64,000 nucleotides of DNA from Synaphobranchus kaupii (Eukaryota > Chordata > Actinopteri > Anguilliformes > Synaphobranchidae), in contig CM056381.1 in the NCBI GenBank assembly GCA_029718625.1, forward strand, positions 54,306,157-54,370,156, read 5' to 3'. Shown here one piece after another: positions 1 through 9,691 of this stretch. Position numbers and translations under genes: made by a program. Below the pieces are notes generated by a model that saw nothing but the letters and a program-made list of their open reading frames with translations, ran no database searches and had not been told where the DNA came from. Each line of letters opens with the position of its first letter. Position 1 is the stretch's first letter.

Positions 1-73
1 CTCAGTCGCTTCCTGTTCACACATTTTCAATGTACTGCAGTCCTAGTCCTCAATTATTTAGATTGTATTAGAT

Positions 74-947
74 CAGTGGTTCTTAACCTGGGTTCGATCG
101 AACCCCAGGGGTTCGGTGAGTCAGTCTCAGGGGTTCGGCGGAGGTTAAGACACACACCCGACTCATATGATTCGTGATGACACGTCCCGCTTGGCCATCA
201 TTGGCTGCAAGTGATCACGCTACATCGCTTGGCCTATCTGTGCTGCAGGGAATTTGGTGCGCTCGGTAGTCGACTTGTGACTGTCGTGATGGTACGTCGT
301 GTGATTTCTTTCTTAATATTTTAATCCCTTCATACTAACTATGTCGAGCAAAAAAAGAAAGTGGTCGGACGAATATGTACAATATGGATTCACAAGTATA
401 ACGGAACGTGATGGGAGTCAGCGTCCTAACTGCATGATTTGCAATGCCAAGTTGAGCAATTCTAGTCTAGCACCGGCAAAACTAAGGGAACACTTCCTTA
501 AGCTGCATGGAGATGGGGAATACAAGAACACAACGCTCGCTGAATTCAAGGTGAAGAGAGCCAGATTCGATGAAAAGGCTACTCTGCCTGTTCTCGGCTT
601 TGTACCCATCAACAAACTGATCCTCACAGCATCGTACGAAGTTGCTTACCTGATCGCAAAGCAGGGCAAACCACACACCATTGGTGAAACACTCATAAAA
701 CCAGCTGTGTTGAAGATGGCGAATTCATTATTATGTTTTTGTTTTTGTGTGAAAATCATGTTTTGCTGGTTTTGTTCTTTGAACACAGTGATGTTGATGC
801 ACGGTTCATTTTGTGCACCATTAAAACATATACCTATGTTTTGAATTTGAAAAAATCATGTTTTATTTTTCCAATTAAGAAGGGTTCGGTGAATGCGCAT
901 ATGAAACTGGTGGGGTTCAGTACCTCCAACAAGGTTAAGAACCACTG
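74..947 (+). mobile_element. Non-autonomous hAT element with BED-finger ORF
   Basis: The ends are imperfect inverted repeats starting CAGTGGTTCTTAACC and ending GGTTAAGAACCACTG. They are flanked by a perfect 8-bp duplication, tattagat, at 66-73 and 948-955. An 8-bp target duplication with CA..TG ends is diagnostic of the hAT superfamily. At 874 bp the element is too short for a full transposase. It keeps only an N-terminal DNA-binding exon, so it is an internally deleted copy that would need a transposase supplied in trans. Confidence 0.93.
341..844 (+). pseudogene. Truncated hAT (ZBED5/SCAND3-like) transposase, BED finger only
   Basis: The ORF starts MSSKKRKWSDEYVQYGF and contains one BED-type zinc finger, with C-x2-C (CMIC, about residues 31-34) followed by H-x4-H (REHFLKLH, about residues 49-56). 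The next stretch, to about residue 125, resembles the start of hAT transposases of the ZBED5/SCAND3/GTF2IRD2 group. After that the frame runs into AT-rich non-coding sequence and ends at 844. The RNase-H-like catalytic core and the dimerisation domain are missing. The protein could at most bind DNA. The start is the first ATG after the subterminal region. It lies wholly inside the hAT element at 74-947. Confidence 0.8.
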
Positions 948-1331
948 TATTAGATTATAAAGCAATCATAAGTTTTAACCACCCTGAGAGATATACTTTG
1001 TAACCCATCACGTTAATTCGCTATATGCACAAGTTAGCCTTCATATTTCAGCTAAAATATAAGCCAGCTTGTTTGCTTCTGGTCTCCATTGACAGCTACA
1101 CTTCATTTGTTTACATTAGCTAGCCAACTAACTTAACAGTTGATAAGTTATCCTTTAAAAAAACTAGCACATCTTAAGTTTTATTTTGTACCTATTTTTA
1201 CAAACTATTGGATAACTGAGCAGTTACTGCTTCAAACTTTAATAATAATGTTAATTTTCATTGTACTAATACAGTCTGCCTCAGTGTAAGTACAGAAGTT
1301 TCTATATAGTGCAAAAAAAGTATCAAATTAA

Positions 1332-1369
<38 letters not shown>
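1332..1369. repeat. (ATT)n microsatellite
   Basis: About twelve uninterrupted ATT units. Bases 956-1633 around it are AT-rich and show no other recognisable feature. Confidence 0.95.
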
Positions 1370-1372
<3 letters not shown>

Positions 1373-1633
1373 GCCCACAGTTATCTATTAAATACATTTG
1401 TATATGCTAATCAAGCTTTTATTTGGTGGAAAACATTTAGAAGGCATTTCAAGGCTTGATTGCGTGACCCACTGGACTGCATTTTAAAGTAGAGACGAGC
1501 GGTTCTTGGAGTGACCAAAGCTCCGCAAAGTAGATTAGCTGTAGTACGATCATGTCTTTACCTAAATTGTATTTGGCCAAAAATATTTTTTTATTTCACA
1601 GATGCAAGGGTTTACAGCTGAACATTGTTGTGC

Positions 1634-1890
1634 ACTCGCAAAAAGGATGTGTTAATATCAACACACCTCCGTGTCTGGTTAAGAACAACACATGTTGTGT
1701 TACTTTAAACACATTTTGTGTCAAAGTTACTACTTTTGTGTTACAAATACACAATTTATGTGTTACAAAATGATACTTTTTAACACAGACTGTGTTAAAA
1801 ATAACACAACGTGTTGATCTTAACTAAACACAAGGATGTGTTAAAATATAACGACGTGTTGTTTTTAACACATCTGTTCTAAGAGTGTGC
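1634..1890. repeat. TGTGTTAA/TTAACACA-rich palindromic repeat
   Basis: About 250 bp hold more than ten short inverted copies of tgtgtta and taacaca (for example gatgtgttaa near 1648 and again near 1834). The ends are roughly complementary, which suggests a miniature inverted-repeat element or foldback. The exact termini and target duplication cannot be fixed, and the superfamily is unknown. Bases 1890-2160 next to it hold nothing recognisable. Confidence 0.5.
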
Positions 1891-2161
1891 GTCAATGTGT
1901 GAGGCCTCTGTGAAATTTAATACGGCCCTTAGCTTCCACACATTTCCATTCGATTAGAATTAAGGAAAAGGTGGATCATTCTTATCAGACGGGAAAACTT
2001 CACCATAACAAACCACACACGGAATCCCATTATTTTTGTTATAGCTAGCCTACATAACTATCTAGATTTTTTTAAAGAGCCAACCGGTTGCTATATTAGT
2101 GACATTGTAATGAAAGCTATCCATTAATAATTCCCTGAAACCAGAATTTAATACACATATT

Positions 2162-2283
2162 TTATCTATTCTTAGTCTGCTTATTGCTTCCTTTGCCCTC
2201 AAGCTGTGTGGCTTCTGATTTTTCTGCACGGAGCACCTGAAGCAGCTCACCCTCGGCGATCTCTCCAGTCGCCTGGGGGTATT
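2162..2283 (-). CDS. Candidate terminal coding exon, gene unknown
   Basis: On the minus strand a pyrimidine-rich acceptor (gctttctag) at 2284-2286 precedes an open segment of two bases plus 39 codons ending in TAA at 2162-2164. The peptide is hydrophilic and ends basic (KGSNKQTKNR). It lies about 0.5 kb downstream of the hint3 stop on the same strand, so it could be an alternative hint3 end, an exon of another gene, or chance. No family was recognised and a second frame is also open through part of it. The call rests only on splice signal, frame and composition. Confidence 0.25.
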
Positions 2284-2553
2284 CTAGAAAGCAGGATTGC
2301 AGAGTGAATTTTGATAAACCAGACTGCAGAATATTTGAGGATCTGCATGTTCTGTCTGTGATGACTGACCTGCTGCTATGTTGGCACATTAGTTTGGGCT
2401 GAGTATGGCTCTGATTTCTATAGTGTTCTTTCTCTCTTAGAGTAGATTGTTTTCATTCACATAGAAACTAATGTGGCTGCAACCATGCCAACCTTTCTCC
2501 AATGTTTCCCAAAGTCGGCCCAACAGATCATTGCTATCTGGGTATTTTCTCAA

Positions 2554-2570
2554 CCCCCCCCCCCCCCCTC
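2554..2570. repeat. Poly-C tract
   Basis: A homopolymeric C run with one late interruption. Nothing else is recognised between about 2290 and 2770. Confidence 0.9.
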
Positions 2571-2777
2571 CCAAATGAATTCCTGACTACTCCACTGATG
2601 CTAACACAAAATTATATATAATTGACTGAATTCTTGATTTAAATGACCTGACAACACCTTTAGAGATTTTAAGTAAATCTTAAGTAATCCAAGTAAAGTC
2701 TTCACCGTGCTCAAAGATACACTACAACGAGTTCCCTACTAATTATGCTACTGTCGCCTCAGTGTACAGATGCTCAG

Positions 2778-2834
2778 TCAAGGTTTACTGGGCTGGTCCA
2801 TCTTGGAGTTCAGCTTCTGGAGCAGCTGGTCAAC
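2778..2834 (-). CDS. hint3: hint3 last exon (C-terminus)
   Basis: On the minus strand an acceptor (ctttctcag) abuts GTTGACCAG at 2834, and the frame runs 18 codons (VDQLLQKLNSKMDQPSKP) to TGA at 2778-2780. HINT3 proteins end with a short amphipathic tail directly after the FIT that closes the previous exon, and that is the arrangement here. The phase is 0, matching the upstream exon at 3338-3464. The intron between them is 503 bp. No clear AATAAA was found just downstream on the minus strand. Confidence 0.83.
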   Translation of the reverse strand, partial: VDQLLQKLNSKMDQPSKP

Positions 2835-3337
2835 CTGAGAAAGTTAAAAAAGAAAGAAAAGATTTATGGTCACCTCAGTCATAACCAGGTAAACAGGGTG
2901 CTCAACTGTTTATCAAATATCAATAAGGACAGTTGTATAACTATCAAATGAAGCAAACCCTTTGCAAAAATTGAAGCTGCACACTTTCTTTAACTCAAAC
3001 ATGGTGTGCGAAGTACACAGGACACCGGTAACAATTTCTATTATTGCATCTTTGTATTGTGTATGTGAACAAACAAATGTCTCTTTATGGTTGTGGAGAG
3101 CCTGTACATCAACAGATATCCCCATTGGATGTGACCTCAATAAGATTTTTGTTAATATGTTTTGTGTAATCCACACAAGATAAAACGATGCTTGTGAAAA
3201 ATAATCCCTAAGAAACATTTGTAAAGGTAGTACACAACGCTTCCAGATTGTGTTGCTATATTTAATGAACCAAGGATAGAAGACTGAAGTGGTTATGTGT
3301 GAGGAGGGGTATGGGAGCATACATCGTAATTACTCAC

Positions 3338-3464
3338 TGTAATAAACCGGAAGGTACGAGGCCCGTAGTTGAGCAGGGATCTGAGGTTCATCTGACTGGC
3401 AGGTGCCAGCACATGCAGGTGCAGATGAGGCACAGAGTAGAAAGGAGGGACATGGAACCCCATC
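3338..3464 (-). CDS. hint3: hint3 exon with the histidine-triad motif
   Basis: HINT3 is a HIT-superfamily nucleotide phosphoramidase/acyl-AMP hydrolase. This exon encodes G + MGFHVPPFYSVPHLHLHVLAP... ending RFIT, 42 codons. HLHLHVLAP at exon residues 13-21 is the signature H-x-H-x-H, whose central histidine is the catalytic nucleophile in the family. The acceptor is a pyrimidine-rich tctgtctag (3465-3466 on plus) and the donor is GTGAGT (rc of 3332-3337). The leading single G completes the AG left by exon 47846-47915 to give Arg, so the phases agree across a 44-kb intron. The region upstream of the acceptor carries a Harbinger MITE at 3526-3807. No frameshift or stop is seen. Confidence 0.9.
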
Positions 3465-3525
3465 CTAGACAGACAGCAACACCTGGTGATCCTGAGGACC
3501 ACGTTTGCAGCATTTCCAACAACTG

Positions 3526-3807
3526 AGGTGCGTTCAAATTCAGCGAACAAGGCTAACGTTTGCGAACATTTTCAAACTATGTAAAACTTTTTTCCATTAG
3601 CTTTGTGTTCGGTAGTTTGCGGTAGTTTGCGGCGAACAAAAATGGACGCTGGACTGAGGGAAATGTGTTCCCAGATGGAGATTTCAATTGAAGATACCGG
3701 TGATGCAAACAATTTGGAACGTTCTTAAAAAGCCGTTCAAATTTAACCATTAAAACAAAACGTTTGCCACACACGTTCGGCTCTGTTTGCTGAATTTGAA
3801 CGCACCT
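3526..3807 (-). mobile_element. Harbinger-type MITE, copy 1 (282 bp)
   Basis: The termini AGGTGCGTTCAAATTCAGC and GCTGAATTTGAACGCACCT are flanked by a CTG duplication (3523-3525, 3808-3810). A 3-bp CTG/CAG target is typical of PIF/Harbinger. A larger relative lies in the opposite orientation at 42190-42826 with the same CTG target. This copy keeps a short reading frame starting MDAGLREMCSQMEIS on the plus strand near 3642, which matches the minus-strand exon of the larger copy. It sits in the hint3 intron, about 60 bp upstream of the acceptor of exon 3338-3464. Confidence 0.88.
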
Positions 3808-3810
3808 CTG

Positions 3811-4311
3811 TTCTGCATCAGAATCCTGCATACATCTAATTAAACATACTGCAATGTAATCTAATAGTTTATACCTTATATTACACAGACATTTTTGCAG
3901 TCTTAACAAGTGCTTTAGTCTTGTAATGACTGAAAATCTTATTTTTTTCTCTAATATTATCTTGTTTTAAGTTACGTTTTGCTTGAAATGAAATTCTTAC
4001 CCCACTGGAAAATCTTGAAATGAATATAACTCTCACCCCATTGGCAGGGGCGCTTTAATGAACGGGCTTATGAAGCCAAGGGCCTTGACTGATCAGGAGC
4101 CTCGATTGGCCAGAATATAATGCTGTAATTTGCCAGTGAGTGACTCATTCACTTGAAATAATTTGTTTTTCTTGTCTGGTTGTCTGGTCAGATTCATTTT
4201 ATTTATTAATTAATTATTTCATCCATTCATTCATTTATTAACAAAAAGCAAAAAACATCCATACCGGTCAGATTCATGCAAAGTCATATTTACGTCATTT
4301 GGTGGCTGCTG
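3811..4311. other. Intergenic/intronic, no feature recognised
   Basis: AT-rich sequence. A short stretch near 4048 (ggcaggggcgctttaa) resembles, in reverse complement, a piece near 46425, suggesting an old dispersed repeat. Confidence 0.4.
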
Positions 4312-4313
4312 TA

Positions 4314-4546
4314 CAGTTGAAGTCGGAAGTTTAGATACTCTTAGGTTGAAGTCATTCAAACTCATTTTTAACCACTCCACAGATTTCATGTTAGCAAACT
4401 ATAGTGTTGGCAAGCCAGTTAGGACATCTACTTTGTGCATAACACAAGTAATTTTTCCAACAATTGTTTACAGACAGATTATTTCACTTTTAATTCACTA
4501 TATGACAATCCAGTGGGTCAGAAGTTTACATACACTAAGTTGATTG
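4314..4546 (+). mobile_element. Solo left IR/DR of a Sleeping-Beauty-like Tc1 element
   Basis: Starting after TA at 4312-4313, CAGTTGAAGTCGGAAGTTT opens a 230-bp terminal repeat with two direct repeats. The inner repeat is gtcagaagtttacatacact near 4517-4536. The layout and sequence closely match the left IR/DR of the salmonid-type Tc1 elements from which Sleeping Beauty was derived. No transposase and no right end follow, so only one terminus survives. Confidence 0.85.
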
Positions 4547-4589
4547 ACGTCCTGATGTCTGTGACCCAACAACATCAAAAGACTCTCGA

Positions 4590-4862
4590 TATGTTATTTT
4601 CTGGTACTCTTACAAGCGATACTATAACGTCTCTGCATTTGAATGGATCTCTATGGGAATTGGGGGCTGGGACTAGATTTAGCTGTAAATTATGCTGGAA
4701 CAGAACAAGGGTCTGAGGTATCAAACAAGCCTCAAACCATCACTCTGCTGACAGATATGCAGTATATATGGATGGATCACTTGAAGGGTTGTTTCTCCTG
4801 ACAAATTTTCCTATTGAACTCTATGGAAAAGTAAGTCAGGAGAAGAAACCCTTCAATATATA
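4590..4862 (+). repeat. Fragment of a foldback repeat (see 62593-62863)
   Basis: This segment shares long blocks with 62600-62970, part of it in the opposite orientation. Shared words include caaaccatcactctgc and gtcaggagaagaaaccctt. The local inverted arms (gggttgtttctcctgac / gtcaggagaagaaaccc) form a hairpin. It is a second, partial member of the same family. Confidence 0.65.
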
Positions 4863-5163
4863 GTTCGTACATAGTTCTGTGTGCAAAACAAACCCAGACC
4901 TGGTGACCCGGAAGCGGCTCTTCTTCTACGGTAGAATTCAAACTCAGGCAAGGAGGCTTGAGGAGAGACAGCATCGAAGACACCAGGTTTTTTATCGGAC
5001 AAGAGTTTGGAGGAGAGTAATGAAAGCGGATGGAAAGGACGAAAAATTATTTAGCATCTTTGGAGGCGAAGAAGGAGGCTGCTTTACGAAGGCGGAAGGG
5101 AGAAAATTCGGAATTGTTTGGACGGAGAGAAGGCGGGTTGCAATCAAACTGTACCGTGTAGTA

Positions 5164-6709
5164 ATGGGTGATAGTTCAGATGGTGACGGGGGGCCTTCAG
5201 AGATGGAGTCTAGCCAAACAAAATTTGCAAGAAAACAGACATGGTCTGAAGAAAGTAGTGGAGGAGAGTGTAACCCAAGGCCTACCACCAAAAAGATTAG
5301 AGCTAATGCTAAAAGGAGTAGTGATGATGTCGATAAAGAGGAAGAATGGAAAGTTATTATAACACTCAGTAACGATAAAGGCCACTTTCATCTAGTTCAG
5401 GTGACTAAAGCAATAGAGAAGGAAATCGGAAAAATAAAGTATGCTAAGTTGCTGAATAATAGAAGAATTCTAATTTCAGTAGCAGATAAGAAGCAGGAAA
5501 TTATTATGAAAATGAGCAACCTAGGTGGTGGAAAGATTACGGTGCACGTACCAGGAATGGCAGCAAAGTTGAGAGGGGTAATTTCAAACGTACCAGTGGA
5601 AATGTCCATGGAAGAGGTGAAGAAAGAGATCCAAGGTGGAAAGGTGGTAGAGGCCAAAAGACTCCAAGCTAATAAAGGTGGTGTCAAATCTGATAGCTTT
5701 TCAGTATTGCGTGTATTTGAGAAGATAATGCCTCCTGAGGTAAAAATGGGCTGGATAAATTATAAAGGTGAGAGAATACATTCTGCAACCTTTAAGGTGC
5801 TTTAAATGTCAAAGAATGGGACACACAGCACAACAATGTAAATGGAAGCAAAGGTGTGCAAAATGTGGAGGTGAGCATGATTATGGCAAATGTAATAAGG
5901 ATGCTAAGCTGAAATGTTGCAATTGTGGAGGTGAGCATAGCGCTGTGTTCCTGGTGCAGTGGAGATCCACCTTTGTAGCTGTGTAGCTAGCAAAAGGGAA
6001 TAGAAAATTGGAGCGCTGCCTCTTGTGCAGCTGTGTGCAGCACGATCGAGGAAGCGAAGTGAATGAAGTGAATAGGATCGGGAGACTGGAATGTGAATAG
6101 GATCGGGAGACTGGAATGCCTTCAGTCTTATCTGTTTTAGTTTTATGACCCTTAGTGTCATAATTTCCAAGAAACATGATTGGCTGTGGCCGTGTTTTAA
6201 ATGTCTTGTGGAGTGATTGGAAATGTCGTCCATTGTCCCTACAGCTGCATATGCTGGATGTGTGGTACAGAAACAAGCAAAGGAAGTGCAGAGGTATAAG
6301 ATTGTGAATAAGGTGTCATATGCAGAGGCATTAAGGAATGTTGGTAATAATGAAAGGAAGCAAAGTAGGCCAGTAGAGGCTCATGAAAACTTGAATGATA
6401 ATGGGATGCAGAGTTATGCAGTACCCCAGAGTTCAGGCCTAAGGACATCTCAGTCAGGAAGGTCAGCACCCCAACTGCAGCCATGCGCTCACAAATGTAG
6501 TGTTAAGGAGGATTGTAGACAAAAAGAGCTTTATAGCTTTCATGTGTAAAGTTGTTAATGTTGCTACACAACAAAAAAGGAAAAGCGATAAAATCAAGAC
6601 AGTGGTGGAAGCTGCAGTGGAATTTCTAGGCATTAAAGACTTGAGAGCTGAAGATGTACATGGAATGTTGAATGTAAATAATGATGGAGAGTCTCAGAAT
6701 GATACTTAA
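5164..6709 (+). pseudogene. LINE ORF1 (gag-like, zinc knuckles), broken
   Basis: The likely start is the ATG at 5164 (MGDSSDGDGGPSEM). An acidic/basic N-terminus is followed by an RRM-like region to about 5770. A one-base shift follows, then three knuckle-like units: CFKCQRMGHTAQQC (C-x2-C-x4-H-x4-C), CAKCGGEHDYGKC and CCNCGGEHSA. The third is interrupted by foreign DNA from about 5946 to 6243 and resumes as AYAGCVVQKQAKEV. A second shift near 6500 leads to a C-terminal tail ending GESQNDT at 6709. ORF1p of this class is an RNA-binding chaperone of the retrotransposition RNP. Confidence 0.8.
5946..6243. other. Insertion of unknown nature inside LINE ORF1
   Basis: About 300 bp interrupt the third zinc knuckle of ORF1. 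It contains a perfect tandem duplication of a 25-bp unit (6068-6092 and 6093-6117, beginning gtgaataggatcggg). No family was recognised and the target duplication is unclear (an agc..ct-like flank on each side). Confidence 0.5.
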
Positions 6710-6716
6710 AATTATA

Positions 6717-7172
6717 ATGGTACTCCACCTCTTGCAATGGAATGCTAGAAGTCTTATAGCAAATGGTTTATAGCAGAATCAGAAGTTAAACCTGATATTG
6801 TTTGCATTCTGGAAACTTGGCTTCGGCCTCACCTCGATTTTATTTTACCTGAGTCAGTGAGGTGTGATAGAGGTGAGAATCAAGGTGGTGGTTGTGCAAC
6901 ATTTATTAGGGATGGGATAGCGTTTAGAAGAATAGCAACCTCAACAGAAATGGAATGCATAGTTATTGAAATATGTAAAATGGATGGGAATCTTAACTTA
7001 TATAACCCTTGCAAACAACTAAGCCTAGAAACCTTACAGAAGATAGTAAATAGACCAGGAAATAGAAGAGAAGTATGGTGCAGAGACTTCAATGCGCACA
7101 ATAGCCTTTGGGGAAGTAAGCATACTGACAATAATGGAGATGTAGTGGAAGAATTGATGGATATAAGACAGT
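6717..7172 (+). pseudogene. LINE ORF2 endonuclease, N-terminal part
   Basis: The conceptual frame reads LLQWNARSLIANG (catalytic Asn), then VCILETW (catalytic Glu), then CRDFNAHNSLWGSKHTDNNG, the standard order of APE-type LINE endonucleases. It is shifted between blocks and cut at 7172 by the Harbinger-like element, with an AGT duplicate on each side (7170-7172, 14657-14659). Confidence 0.85.
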
Positions 7173-8790
7173 GGGCCCTATCTTACACCCGGCGGAAAGC
7201 GGTGCTAACCCAAACGCAAGTGTCTTTGCTATCTTACACCCGACGCTGGGTTCATTATAACGCCTAACGCTTACGTCCTTTAACTAGCATGTATTCTTGC
7301 GCCCATTACAAGTGAACTGGGCGTGTTGGTCTTAAGATGAGGAGTGGCCAGGATTCTTTTTGGCGTATTGCTATCTTGAGCCAGCAGAAAGCGCTTGCGC
7401 TAGAACCACCACAAACCTGGTCTAAAGTCATGTCGCAGTTGTTTACGTTATTTTAACGGCGCATATAAATGCGTCTACATAGGCGTGTGCACAACACGCG
7501 TACCCTCCTGTCTGTTACACACAGGGGCGCGGACGAGCATGACTAAAATATCTAGATCACAATGTGACATATTATTATTGTGTAGGCTATATCAAAAATG
7601 CATAATAATAAAACGTTCCATAGGTCCACATACCTTTCCCTCGGCGAAGGGAAACGATGCCACATTACATTGCTCTCAGCCCACTCCATCAATATCCAGG
7701 TGATGTGCAATGGTACGGGACAATGGCTAGCCATTAAAAAGGAGCTGATAACACCTATATCAAGCCTAATGCGCGAATTGTCATTTGCACCTAATGCGTG
7801 AATTGTCATTCAATGGAAAACTCACGCACTGCAATAGACGGACTTTTGAGTTCTGAAAATGCGCTTCAGACATCATTACAATACAGCTCTGTTTATCTAG
7901 GAATATAGCCTGTAAGTAAATAGAATGGTTTGTGACTGAAAAAAGTTCAAAACCTTGTCCAGTGAATATTGCTTTTATTGTTTTTCAAATAGCCTAGGCT
8001 ACAGCGGATTCGCTGTGCATACATAAGGTTTTTTCGATAAGCCTATGGTTAAAAAACGGAGATAAATGTCATCATGTTAACTGAATTGTAACCTTAGCTA
8101 TTCTTCGTCTTCATATTTTTTTAATTACAGTGACAAGGTTTCCATACCCTCAGCTTATTAAAACCCCGCTGATTTCACCTGTTATTCCATAACTGAACAA
8201 AATATTTTAAAGAGAACTAAGCGGCTAATTAGAAACTAAATTTGCAGCACGTTACAAAATTAATTTACAATTAATTTTAATGCCATTATCTGCATGTGCG
8301 CTTTACAGGAGCAGGTCTGTTTCCTCTGCTGTAAATCGCACTTTTCACGGTCTTCCTGGGAAAGTGGATCGTTTTAAAGCATTACGATACCAGTAAAATA
8401 GGTTGGTCGCATTTCCATAAGCAGGACATTATAAAATAAGGGGAAATATGCTGAACCTATGGGTTGCCAACCTGACAGATTTATTATATTTAGTGTCATC
8501 ATTGAGGCAAAATAACGTTATTTATGTTAGTAATCAAAATTAGAATGCAGGTAGCCTAATGAACTTCGGATGAAGCTTGAACATGAGTTCATTGCATAAT
8601 CAAACGAAATTCGTTAAACAAGCAGGCTAATTTGGCGTTTTCTAAGGTGAGACGGAAGCAATTGGTCGCTTATTCTCAGCTGTTGCAGGTGCTTTTAACG
8701 AAATTTAACTGCATATATTTTGTAAACAGCACTGTCAGGAATTACCGGGAACTCATAATGGTTAGCCCGAATAATATTGATCATAGGCTA

Positions 8791-9532
8791 TGTAGGATAT
8801 CTAATATTTCCCCCCTTCTCTCTATCTCTGTCTCTCTCTCTCATTCTCAACCCCCCATCAAAGATAAGCCAGTCTGTCATAAATGACCCCTCTCCCCCCC
8901 CCTCCCCCACACCTTAACCCAATCAGGACAGGGATGGTCTTCCTGTGGAGGTATTTTATGAGTGTACCGCAGAAAAAGAAGTTAGTCAATTGTGGAGTTT
9001 GTTTGGAGAAGTCATTCTTTTTGGTTCCTCGTGCGTTTCCTTTTGTTCCTGTTCAGCTGAAGGGTAAATAATTTGGCAATTTTTGGCTTATCTCTCTCTT
9101 TACTGGTATTTCCTAATTAATGTCTGGTTTAATGCCTTCACTTTTGTGAATTATAAGTAGTCAGCCTATATTCCTTCGTGAATGTATGATTCCCAGTCAT
9201 TATTGTAATTGAATGTTTTCATTTAATAAAATTACTTAATCTCAAGACCTGATTTAGACTTTGTTTTGGCTTGTTAGTTGATCCACCAGGTTACTGTTCG
9301 ACTTACCTATTAATGAATTTGGCGATTTAATTGATGATTGTAATTTTTAATAATAATTATTAAATTAAATCACGTAAAACTTATTTTGAATGTAGGTTAA
9401 GTGAGGGGTTCTAGCACGCAATATCGCTTGTGTTCAGTATTCAGAGTGCTGAACGTTTTAACAAGGGCATTGACTGTTGGAACTGCTGGATTCAGAAAAT
9501 ACACCTTTTACCTAGTCCTCACTTACCCGACA
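8791..9532 (+). repeat. 5' LTR of the 8.8-14.3 kb retroelement
   Basis: 742 bp, TG...CA ends. It contains a pyrimidine/CT-rich start, a TATTTTAT box near 8950 and AATAAA at 9225-9230. About the first 340 bases are identical by eye to the 3' LTR. The rest shows roughly twenty differences. Confidence 0.92.
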
Positions 9533-9536
9533 TAAT

Positions 9537-9554
9537 TGGAGGTTCCACCGAGAT
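9537..9554 (+). promoter_or_regulatory. Primer-binding site, tRNA-Gln type
   Basis: TGGAGGTTCCACCGAGAT starts four bases inside the 5' LTR. It is complementary over 18 bases to the 3' end of vertebrate tRNA-Gln (acceptor/T-arm plus CCA), as I recall that tRNA. Confidence 0.82.
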
Positions 9555-9691
9555 AGGTTGTCCTATAGCATACTAAATTTTGCTATTGAGTAAACTGCGG
9601 TAAACTCTGAGACAAGTTCAAATCTTTTTCTAATCGACTGGTCTTAGATTTATTGATTTTATTTTATTTTTTAAAAATTTTTTATATTATT

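Noticed and set aside
1320..1370. CRISPR-like array
   Set aside because: Simple trinucleotide repeats without spacers; the genome is eukaryotic.
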